64,000 bases of DNA, from positions 496,001-560,000 of the forward strand of contig OW568865.1 in NCBI GenBank assembly GCA_938743325.2. The letters are read 5' to 3'. The notes under the pieces are model-generated. The model saw only the letters and a program-made list of their open reading frames with translations. It ran no database searches and was not told where the DNA came from. Source of the DNA: Pycnococcus provasolii. Lineage: Eukaryota > Chlorophyta > Pseudoscourfieldiophyceae > Pseudoscourfieldiales > Pycnococcaceae. The position numbers and the translations under genes are program-made. This document shows positions 52,964-60,768 of this stretch, one piece after another (the stretch's first letter is position 1; every line of letters begins with the position of its first letter).

Positions 52964-54736
52964 TCATGCGTCCCTGTCCATGTCGTCCTCGCCGTCGTCA
53001 TCGACAATACCGCTGACAGACTCGAGCTGCCTGACTACGCTGCCTCGAATTGGTGTGTCAACACCAATGCGACGCGCCGACCCAGGCGTCCCCACAACTG
53101 CCGCCGCCTCCCGCGCCAACGCCTGCGCCTCCGCAATGGCTTTGTTCGCTGAGCCCGTGAAGGCAACGCGGCTTGGCGTGGTACTGCCAGTCTCCGCGGC
53201 AAAACCGTCCACGACGTGCTCGAGGCGGCGCAGCGCCCGTGTTAGCTTGCCGACAAGATCAACCTCTGCACTCCTCATAGCCTTCGTCTGGATCGCCGGC
53301 GATCCCGCACGCGCGCGCGTGCGTGGACGAGAGTCTACGGTCACGCGTGCGCGTGCCGCCCCTCCCGTCCTTCTCGGTGGGGGCGCCACCGCGCCACTGA
53401 GGCCGCGCGATTCGGCGAGCGTAAAGAGTTTCCCCGCTGTTTCCGTAAGCTGCCGCAGCTGATGCCTCAGTACGCGATTTTCATCTGCGAGCTCAAGGAT
53501 TGCGGCATCTCGAGGAACATTCTGCACAGCGTGCTGGTGCCCGATGCCTCGCTGAAATGCCGGGCGCAGTGAGCCTGCCGTGCTCGCCGCCGCCGCCTCG
53601 TGTGCCCTCGCCACCGCGAGCGCCTGCGCACTTTCCTGCGCCACAACGCTCGCCCCACGGGAGACACCCATGAAGTCCACGTTCCCTCTGAGGTCAACGC
53701 GCGTGAGGCTTGGGTGCTGGCTCAGCGCCTCGTGCACCAGTACCTCCGTAGCTAGCGTCATGCGATTATTCCGCAAGCTCAGGATGAGCAGGTTGACGTC
53801 GAGCGCGAGCGATTCGATGATCGGCTTCGCGCCCTTGTCCGTGAGGAGGTTGTCCGAGACGTCGAGCAGCAGCAATCCTCCCACCTCCTCTGCGGTGCCG
53901 TCCATGTCATCGTCGATGTACGCCGTCGCCTGGCCATCCTGCGGAAGCATTCCTTTGGGATACTTCCTCAGTGTCTGCCGCCACTCCATCAAGCTGCGTG
54001 TTGCCGCGTGCGCCTTGACAACGCTGGCGACGAGCGTCGCGCTCTTGTCCGTGAGCTGGCAGCCAGAGACGATGAGTTCCTCGAGGCTGGCGTTTTTGGA
54101 AAGGCCGCGGTGCAGGGCGAGCATTCCAGCATCGCCGATGCACGCACCCGCGAAGCTCACTCGCTGCAGGGTCTGGTTGTGGCCAATGGCGTTTCCCACG
54201 GCTCGCATTCCACCCATCCCCAGGCTTGCTCCGAGCTCTAGGTCCGTTAGGTTCTCGCTCGCGAGCACCGCGAGAGCGATAGAGCGCGGCACAGCCTTTG
54301 CAACGCGCGGGTCGGCGAGGTTGTTCGCGACGTGCGCGACTATGCTCCTGTGCGCTCTGCTGCTGAGTAGAAAGTTTCCTCTCGACTCCGCGACTAGTCG
54401 CAGGCATTGCAGGTGGCTTCCTTCGCTCGCGAGCGCCTCTCCTAGGACGCACAGTTCGTCGACGGCGAGCGGCGCGAGGTTCACCTCGCACCACGACTGC
54501 TCGAGCTGCTTCCGTAGGTCGTCGCCTACGTTTCTGACGCGTCGTCTAACGTCGACAGCGTGCAGGCGAGGTACGCGTCCGAGTCTGTGCGGTGCGGACC
54601 CTTCTCTTTTTTCCACGTCCACGACGACGGCACCTGTGTTATCCGTCCCTGTGGTATTTCCCATCCACGCGAGTTTTCGATCTTCCGCGTCCAGCAGGTG
54701 GAGCGGAGTTCGCGGAGGCGGTCCCCAGCGCGACAT
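52964..54736 (-). CDS. CEP78: LRR and coiled-coil protein, CEP78-like (centriole/basal body)
   Basis: 590 residues from ATG 54736. The LRR region (about 60-340) has the RI-type spacing of CEP78 (ENLTDLELG, LQRVSFAGACIGDAGMLALH, LEELIVSGCQLTDKSATLV, VNLLILSLRNNRMT). Between repeats it carries the CEP78-specific segment SLMEWRQTLRKYPKG. A short coiled coil follows at about 412-445 (AILELADENRVLRHQLRQL), as in CEP78. The C-terminal 140 residues are Arg/Ala-rich and end in an acidic patch. CEP78 lies on mature centrioles and controls cilium length and ubiquitin signalling. The assignment rests on architecture and one family segment. Confidence 0.68.
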   Translation of the reverse strand: MSRWGPPPRTPLHLLDAEDRKLAWMGNTTGTDNTGAVVVDVEKREGSAPHRLGRVPRLHAVDVRRRVRNVGDDLRKQLEQSWCEVNLAPLAVDELCVLGEALASEGSHLQCLRLVAESRGNFLLSSRAHRSIVAHVANNLADPRVAKAVPRSIALAVLASENLTDLELGASLGMGGMRAVGNAIGHNQTLQRVSFAGACIGDAGMLALHRGLSKNASLEELIVSGCQLTDKSATLVASVVKAHAATRSLMEWRQTLRKYPKGMLPQDGQATAYIDDDMDGTAEEVGGLLLLDVSDNLLTDKGAKPIIESLALDVNLLILSLRNNRMTLATEVLVHEALSQHPSLTRVDLRGNVDFMGVSRGASVVAQESAQALAVARAHEAAAASTAGSLRPAFQRGIGHQHAVQNVPRDAAILELADENRVLRHQLRQLTETAGKLFTLAESRGLSGAVAPPPRRTGGAARARVTVDSRPRTRARAGSPAIQTKAMRSAEVDLVGKLTRALRRLEHVVDGFAAETGSTTPSRVAFTGSANKAIAEAQALAREAAAVVGTPGSARRIGVDTPIRGSVVRQLESVSGIVDDDGEDDMDRDA

Positions 54737-55960
54737 CAGAACAATGCAATAATAGTGCAAGTGCGAATCGTGCAAGGCCACAGTGCAAGGCCACAATGCA
54801 ATGCCAGGGGAACGAACGCGAACGCGAACGCGAACGAGGAGATGAAATGCGAGGTTGTAAGAAGTAGTCCTGAGAAGCCGAAAACGACACGACGTTTCGT
54901 TTTCGTGTCGGGACCCACGAACGTTGCAACCAACCTCGCAACTCGCAAGGCCGTCGTCCGGCCGGTTGTCGTCGTGTCAAGCAAGTTGAGCTCGTTGAGA
55001 GTTGAGGTGAGCCTCAACGTCGTCGTGCGTGCCCAGGTTGATCAAGCAACGTCGTGCTGTCTGTCGTGGGTTACCAGGTCGTCGCTACCAGTCGCTACCA
55101 GTCGCTGTCGGCTGTCGCTGTCGGCTGTCGCTGTCGTCGTGCTCCCTTTATTGGTGCTACCTTTAATGAGTGGATGAGGTGTGAATCGTACCAACGTTGG
55201 TAAGGTTGCTCTTAGTCTAACAACAACAGCATTGCATTGTCTCGTCAAAGCAACAGCATCGCGAAAGACGCTCCTCCATGCATGCGTAAACCTTTAGTGA
55301 GTATGCGTCGCTGTGACGGCTGTGTTCAGTGTGTTGTCTCCGCACTACAAACTCAGTAAAGGTTTTACTCGCTCGCTCCCTCGCTGTCGCTGTCGCTGTC
55401 GCTGTCCCTCGTCGTCGTGTAGTCGTGTCTGCGTGCCTGCGTGTATCATAAAACGTGGTAAGAAATGGAATACATATTCGCATGGCTGCATGGCTGCATG
55501 GCTGCGATAGAATGCGATGCATGATGACCACCCTAGGTGGAGGCCTGGAGCACTTATGTACCACGTACAAGTCGTCCGTGATTCCGTGAACAGGTTGACT
55601 CGTCAATGGACGGACTCGTTACTCGTTACTCGTTGAGGAAGATGGTCAACAACATGGTATGGTAAAGTTGATACCAACATATGTAAAAACCACGCGCGTT
55701 TTGCGCGTTTTCTTTTCCCATGCTCATCCGAAGAACCTTGTTGGCAATCATCATCATCATCGGCAGCGCCCATTGAATCAATCATCATTCTTCTTCGAAT
55801 TCGTTCGTAACCAGCAGCATGACGATGATCATGGCAAAGACGTCTCAGAGAATGCGACTCATGGCTTGAAACACCTCACTTTCTCTTTCTTGGTTGTCTT
55901 CGTCTTGATTTTGATTTTGATTTTGATTTGACACATTCAAGGCGCGGGGCCGTCGCGGTG
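54737..55960. other. Long divergent spacer with microsatellites
   Basis: A 1.2-kb stretch without a supported gene. It contains GAACGC repeats (54811-54838), CAGTCGCTAC and GTCGCTGTCG tandem repeats (55079-55135), (TCGCTG)n at 55383-55409, (GCATGGCT)n at 55478-55505, ATC triplets (55748-55760) and (TTGATT)n at 55904-55930. The plus frame 54560-55177 overlaps CEP78 in antisense and has no domain character. Confidence 0.5.
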
Positions 55961-57976
55961 ATGACAACAGTGATGATGATGACGACGATGACGATGACGA
56001 TGACGGCCATCGTCAGCTTTGCTGCTATGGCGCAAGCGTCGTGCCCGTCGGCCGTGTCGTTAGACGGCGCGACACAACACGGGGGAGAGGTGCTCACCAC
56101 AACCGCCGCCGTGCAGACGCTCGCGCACAACCAAGTCACCGTCTCCGCGTGGGTGAAAATTAGAAAGCACAGAACGCACAACTGGGTCGTGGGAACGACG
56201 GACAGGGACGCGGGATTCAGCATGTTCGTCGACGCGGGAGAGAAGGTGTGCTTCGGGCTGTTCCAGGACAAGAGCTTGGCGAAAATCACCTCCAAAGGTA
56301 TCGCGAGCGATCCACACGGCTGGCACTTCGTCGCCGCAACGTTCGACGAAAACAAGTTCATGAGCGTCAACGTCGACGGCGCGCCCGGCGATCGCGTTCC
56401 CATGCCAGAAGGAAAGCTAGCACACGCCACGGGTATATCCGTCGGCGGAGCAGAAGACTGGGCCATGCTTAGACTCGACGGCGAGGTGGCGTCCGTCTCC
56501 ATCTGGAACGTCGCAAGAACCCAGGGAGAGCTCGTCGCGGACATGGTCAGGAGCTGGGATGCGCGTGTCGCCAGCCTACTCGCGAGCCAAGGCTTGCTCG
56601 CGCACTGGCCCATCAGCGAGGGGCAAGGAACGAGAGCGTCAGACGCCATGGGCGGGCCGGCGCTCGCATGGACAACGCCCAAGGCGCCCAAGTCTGCGCC
56701 AGTCTGGGTACCCTCCACCGCGCCGCACTTCATCGTCGGTGGTGGCGAGCAAGTTGACGCGCAGCTTGTTCCCCCGGCATCCGGCGTGGCTGTGCACGTG
56801 TCGCGCCTGCCGCCGAAAGGTGCACTGCTCGAACGCGCGGTGCCTGTGTATGCGCTTCCGGGAGAGGCGAGACGCATGGCACTCACGCTCGGGTTCGTGC
56901 ACAAGCTGCCGTGGCCTCTGAAGCCGCGCAGGCATCTCGCGTTCCTCCCGAAGCGGCGACCGGACGGAACTGTGCCTCCGTCGACGGGCAACGTCACATG
57001 CACGCAGTTCGCTGTCACATGCACGTGGACGAGCGGTGTCATGGCAGAGCGCGAGGTGCGTGTGCAGGTTGCTGCGCAGCCGGAGCTGGCGGCGGCGCAG
57101 ATCGTGCACGAGTGCAAGCGACAGCGCTACTCGCATGGTGTCGCTCACACGAAGAATGGTCGGCTTGCGCTCACCGCGATCGTTGCGCTCACCGCAAACT
57201 CCCCTTGGATGGATGAGGTTCGCGCCTCACGCTTCGTGCAGGCGACAGCTGGTGCCTCCAAATTACCCTGGGAGCTCGTTGTCGTTCACACGCCGGAGGC
57301 GATAGCCACCGCGCGAGCGATCGCCGACGGCGTTGCTGGCGTGTCGCACGTCACTGTGCGCGCGATTCCGATGGTGCAGACCGCGGATGTTGGCGCAATG
57401 CTCAACCTTGCGGTGGAGCGTGCACGTGGTCGTTTCGTGGTTGCGCTTGATGCGCGCTTCGAGGGCGACCTCGCCGGGCTTGCATCATCCGCGAGCAAGG
57501 CGACGCCGGAAGTGCGCTTCATCGTGCCCGAGCGCGTGGAGGGAAGCGCGTCGTGGCAGCTCGCACCTGTGAGTTGCGAGCGCGGTGCACCCCTGCCTGC
57601 GGCTGATGGTGTGGGGCGTGACAGCGTGACAGCCACGTCGAGCGAAGCTCACGCGCTCACAGCTGCGGCGGAGACGCGCGCGATTGCCGCCGCAGCTGGC
57701 GCCATCGGTGTGCAAGGCGCTGACTGGCGTGTGCTGGCGCCGTGGGCATGTGTGAGCCGTGAGGCGTGGAGGGAGGCGGGCGCATCCTTCTCCGCCGATG
57801 ATTGGCGCAACGCCAGCGCCAGCGCCGCCCCCGCCGCGGTTGTCGACTGGTATCGCGATTTAGCCCGTCGCGTGCTCTTGGCTTCAAGTGAGGCGGAGCG
57901 CGCGGCTGAGGCGACAGTGCGGCTCAACAAAGTCGTCGCGGTGGCGCCAGGCTGTGCCGTGCGTAGTCTTGTATAG
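55961..57976 (+). CDS. Secreted LamG-like domain fused to a GT-A-like glycosyltransferase domain
   Basis: 671 residues from ATG 55961; a TTG lies earlier in frame. A Met/Thr-rich signal peptide (about 1-27) precedes a concanavalin-type LamG domain (about residues 30-215: SLDGATQHGGEV, QVTVSAWVKIRK, GWHFVAATFDENKFMSVNVD, RLDGEVASVSIWNVART). A linker with NVTCTQFAVTCTW follows, then a C-terminal alpha/beta domain (about 405-660) with a nucleotide-sugar transferase look: LALTAIVALTANSPWMDE, WELVVVHTPEA and RGRFVVALDARFEGD. The DxD metal motif appears reduced to DAR, so catalysis is doubtful. Probably an extracellular or Golgi-lumen carbohydrate-related protein. Confidence 0.6.
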   Translation: MTTVMMMTTMTMTMTAIVSFAAMAQASCPSAVSLDGATQHGGEVLTTTAAVQTLAHNQVTVSAWVKIRKHRTHNWVVGTTDRDAGFSMFVDAGEKVCFGLFQDKSLAKITSKGIASDPHGWHFVAATFDENKFMSVNVDGAPGDRVPMPEGKLAHATGISVGGAEDWAMLRLDGEVASVSIWNVARTQGELVADMVRSWDARVASLLASQGLLAHWPISEGQGTRASDAMGGPALAWTTPKAPKSAPVWVPSTAPHFIVGGGEQVDAQLVPPASGVAVHVSRLPPKGALLERAVPVYALPGEARRMALTLGFVHKLPWPLKPRRHLAFLPKRRPDGTVPPSTGNVTCTQFAVTCTWTSGVMAEREVRVQVAAQPELAAAQIVHECKRQRYSHGVAHTKNGRLALTAIVALTANSPWMDEVRASRFVQATAGASKLPWELVVVHTPEAIATARAIADGVAGVSHVTVRAIPMVQTADVGAMLNLAVERARGRFVVALDARFEGDLAGLASSASKATPEVRFIVPERVEGSASWQLAPVSCERGAPLPAADGVGRDSVTATSSEAHALTAAAETRAIAAAAGAIGVQGADWRVLAPWACVSREAWREAGASFSADDWRNASASAAPAAVVDWYRDLARRVLLASSEAERAAEATVRLNKVVAVAPGCAVRSLV

Positions 57977-58021
57977 TTATAAAAATAGACTATTTGATCG
58001 TGACAAGCCCACAACCTGAGC

Positions 58022-58045
58022 GTTAGGGTTAGGGTTAGGGTTAGG
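58022..58045 (+). repeat. Telomere-like TTAGGG array
   Basis: Four TTAGGG units about 55-75 bp upstream of the ATG at 58099. Here the flanking genes are in tandem, not divergent. Confidence 0.9.
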
Positions 58046-58098
58046 ATCCAGGATTTTTTGCGCCGTCGTTTGTTTCTTCATCCCTCCCTCCCTCCGCC

Positions 58099-58863
58099 AT
58101 GCCCGTGCTCGTGGTATGCGGCGTGCAAGCTCGTCGTGGCAGTGGTTGTGTTAGTGGCGTGGCTCCTCCTCGGCGGCACTCTCTAAGTGCTCGCAACTTC
58201 CCACGTCGTTCGCTCACACTTAACTCCCTCCCACCTGGCGAAGAAGGGACGGTTGGTGACTTGCGGTTCGCGTCATCGCTCTCGGAGCTGGCGTCTTACA
58301 AGGAGAAGCACGGCCACGCGTCGCCGCCGCTCGGTACGCCGCTGGGACGGTGGGTAATAACGCAGAGGCGACTCAGGCGGGAGGGGCGCATGGACGGTGA
58401 GAAGGAGGCTCAGCTGGAGAGGTTGGGTTTCACGTGGGAGCACCCGTTCGACGCTGTGGATGCGGACGACTGGGACGACATGCGCGAACGGCTGGCAGAA
58501 TTCCAAGCGAAAAACGGACACGCCAACGTCAAGAAGAAGCACGACGTGGATCCCGCGCTTGGATTCTGGTGCAACGAGCAACGCGTCGCGTTCCGCGAAA
58601 GGCGCTTGGATGAGCACCAAATCGACTCTCTGCATTCGCTCGGGTTCGACTTCGACCCGCCGAAGCGCTGTGGCAGCGCCTTTATGATAAACCTCCGAGA
58701 ACTCACGGCGTTTCGCGACGAGAATGGCCATCTCGACGTCGAACCTGGAACGCCGCTTGCGGCGTGGTGCGATGCGCAGCGCAAAGCGCACCTCAAGGGG
58801 CAGCTCTCCGAGAAGCGTGTCGACTACCTTCGCGGCATCGGTTTCGAATTACCAGACCCGTGA
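58099..58863 (+). CDS. Helicase-associated (HA) repeat protein
   Basis: 254 residues from ATG 58099. The first 50 residues are Arg/Ser-rich, like an organelle signal. Three HA-type repeats follow, each of about 65 residues with the pattern L..Y...HGH..P....LG.W...QR...R.G.....Q...L...GF: ELASYKEKHGHASPP with GRWVITQRRLRREG, RLAEFQAKNGHANVKKKH with FWCNEQR, and LTAFRDENGHLDV with AWCDAQRK. These small helical bundles occur beside helicases and in algal proteins of unknown role, where DNA or RNA binding is assumed. No helicase core is present. Confidence 0.78.
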   Translation: MPVLVVCGVQARRGSGCVSGVAPPRRHSLSARNFPRRSLTLNSLPPGEEGTVGDLRFASSLSELASYKEKHGHASPPLGTPLGRWVITQRRLRREGRMDGEKEAQLERLGFTWEHPFDAVDADDWDDMRERLAEFQAKNGHANVKKKHDVDPALGFWCNEQRVAFRERRLDEHQIDSLHSLGFDFDPPKRCGSAFMINLRELTAFRDENGHLDVEPGTPLAAWCDAQRKAHLKGQLSEKRVDYLRGIGFELPDP

Positions 58864-58897
58864 GGTTGGCGAGCTTTCTTTTTTGTACAAATATATG

Positions 58898-59692
58898 TCA
58901 CACAAGATATGCTTTCCACGCACCACCGCCACGCCACTCTTCGCGCAACTTCCCGAAAATCGCCGTGCTATTGCGCTGTCCATTCCGGGCAACAAAATTC
59001 TCGCGAAGCACACCCTCACGTTGGTAGCCGCAGCGTTCCGCAAGACGGGCGCATCTCACGTTGGCGGCGTCCGTACGCAGCTCTGAGCGATGCATCCCAA
59101 GCACGTCGAAAGTCATGTATTCCACAGCACGAAGTGCTTCTGCGGCGAGTCCTTTCCCTTCCTTGTCACGGAGAGTGAACAGGCCAATTTGAACCACGCC
59201 ATGACCAGCGTCAACGTCAACTATGCCTGCGCATCCGACGGGGTCGGCATTGGCAATGCACACGTCCGTTTCCTCGTCACCAGCCGGCTCACTCGCCAGC
59301 TCCTTCCTTTGCAGGATGACGAAGTTGAACCTCTCACCGCGACTCCACAGCGCATATTCTCGTGCAACGTGAGCGTCAAAGTGGCTTCTGTCGTCGGTTG
59401 CGAACGGAATGACTCGCATCCGCTCGTCGTGCGCCTCTTCGCTGACTGCGTCGAACAGCTTCGTGTTGACGTGGTCTGCGTCAAATCTCGCAAGCACAAG
59501 TTGCGGCGTCGCCAGGGCGAACGACGACGAGGCTGCTCGCACGAAAGGAATCGCTAGGGACGACGGGCAACCAGGCAGGCTTTGGGAGGAGGACGATGGT
59601 TCTTCTTCTTCTAAGGCGCACGAATCGACACAGGATGCTTCACAGGCATCATTGGTCATGACGCGAAACCGAGCGACACGCGAACGCTCCAT
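58898..59692 (-). CDS. GNAT-family N-acetyltransferase, RimJ/RimL-like
   Basis: 264 residues from ATG 59692; the frame opens earlier only at TTG. The N-terminal 80 residues are Ser/Glu-rich and lack a domain. Residues about 85-255 match the RimJ/RimL type GNAT fold: HVAREYALWSRGERFNFVIL, GCAGIVDVDAGHGVVQIGLF, the acetyl-CoA loop RDKEGKGLAAEALRAVEYM, and the late signature RTDAANVRCARLAERCGYQR followed by EGVLREN. Known members acetylate ribosomal protein N-termini, antibiotics or other amines; the substrate here is unknown. Convergent with the HA-repeat gene 34 bp away. Confidence 0.85.
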   Translation of the reverse strand: MERSRVARFRVMTNDACEASCVDSCALEEEEPSSSSQSLPGCPSSLAIPFVRAASSSFALATPQLVLARFDADHVNTKLFDAVSEEAHDERMRVIPFATDDRSHFDAHVAREYALWSRGERFNFVILQRKELASEPAGDEETDVCIANADPVGCAGIVDVDAGHGVVQIGLFTLRDKEGKGLAAEALRAVEYMTFDVLGMHRSELRTDAANVRCARLAERCGYQREGVLRENFVARNGQRNSTAIFGKLREEWRGGGAWKAYLV

Positions 59693-60233
59693 CTTTGTGG
59701 ATTTTGGTGGAGCCAACTGACTTGCCTGATAAATTTACACAACACGAACAAAACGAACACACAAACGAAATATAACTTATTTGTGACACGCACACAATCA
59801 CACGCAAGGACAGGTACACAAGACGTAGGTTGGTAGGGGTAAAATTTAACCTTAGTGGGTTGTCACCGAAGGAGTTCCCCTGGCTCACTTTGGACCACTC
59901 TCCCCAGCTTATTATGGGGATCCCTCGTGGAACCCAGTTTTGAAGCAACGTCGAGGATTTTTTTTCCCCCTCGGGATCCCGGTCGAGCAAACAAACAATA
60001 CATGGCGGCGCACACGTTCCCCACGTTAATACTTCGTGTGGGGACCTCCCGGAGGTTCCCTTTTGGAAATAATATGTATTGTAACTTGTAGTATCGCCGC
60101 CGCCCGCCGCCGCCCACGGCAACTCCCACTCAACTTGTAACACAGTGTTTACCAAGTTTACCAAGTATTGACGTGAGGAGGGGGGGCAACCCGGTCACCA
60201 TCCCAGTGGCAAGGGGGCTCGACGGGTTGTTCG
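59693..60233. other. Intergenic region, no supported gene
   Basis: A 541-bp gap. GCCGCCGCCCGCCGCCGCCC occurs near 60092-60111 and GTTTACCAAGTTTACCAAGT near 60147-60166. A GATCCCGGTCGAG 13-mer (59984-59996) also occurs at 13666-13678. A minus frame through 59649-60164 has no domain character. Confidence 0.45.
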
Positions 60234-60743
60234 ATGCTCGCACGATGCGAGGCATCAAAGCAGCCGTGGAAGACATCGAGCGGGTGTACGCTTGAAGAGT
60301 TTGATGATGATGTTACTTGTTATCAATGTCTTCTTTCGTTTCACCTGCGCACAGGCACCTCCGCTGGTGGCACCTCCGCCGCCACAGTCGTAGCCGTGAC
60401 TGCTGGACTAGCAAGTGTTGGATTTTTAACAACATCCTTTGACGGTGCGCCAATTGAGCGCCAATTGTCCGACGCTGAGAATACGAAGACTGTGCTTGAA
60501 GAAGTGCGATCAGCCTTAAAGGTGTTAGAGGAAAAAGTTCTGCACGAGACTGCGTTGAACACAATAGCTCTCGCGGCGATAGTAGGACGCGTGTACGAAC
60601 GTGGCCACACAAAAGGCAGCCGCTGTGGCTCCTCAGCTTCTTCAACAAGTGGATTCTCCTCTTCACCCGCACCCTCTTCATCATCACGCGATTGGGCCGC
60701 TGCTACTGCAAGCCATTACTGCCAGACTGGATGTAATAGATGA
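60234..60743 (+). CDS. Hypothetical protein, possibly spliced
   Basis: A 169-codon ATG frame. Residues about 50-125 are helical and coding-like (LSDAENTKTVLEEVRSALKV, LEEKVLHETALNTIALAAI), preceded by a small hydrophobic segment (VVAVTAGLASVGFL) that may be a membrane anchor. A segment 60291-60358, starting GTACGC and ending in a pyrimidine tract with GCGCACAG, could be a 69-nt intron that keeps the frame. The C-terminal Ser/Pro part is weak. A competing frame (60601-60906) overlaps the 3' end of MnmE. No family recognised. Confidence 0.4.
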   Translation: MLARCEASKQPWKTSSGCTLEEFDDDVTCYQCLLSFHLRTGTSAGGTSAATVVAVTAGLASVGFLTTSFDGAPIERQLSDAENTKTVLEEVRSALKVLEEKVLHETALNTIALAAIVGRVYERGHTKGSRCGSSASSTSGFSSSPAPSSSSRDWAAATASHYCQTGCNR

Positions 60744-60768
60744 AATTGTTACACGAAATAATACTCAC

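Noticed and set aside
53580-54752. 390-codon plus-strand frame
   Set aside because: Antisense to the CEP78-like gene, whose LRR repeats are recognisable. The plus frame has no repeats or domains.
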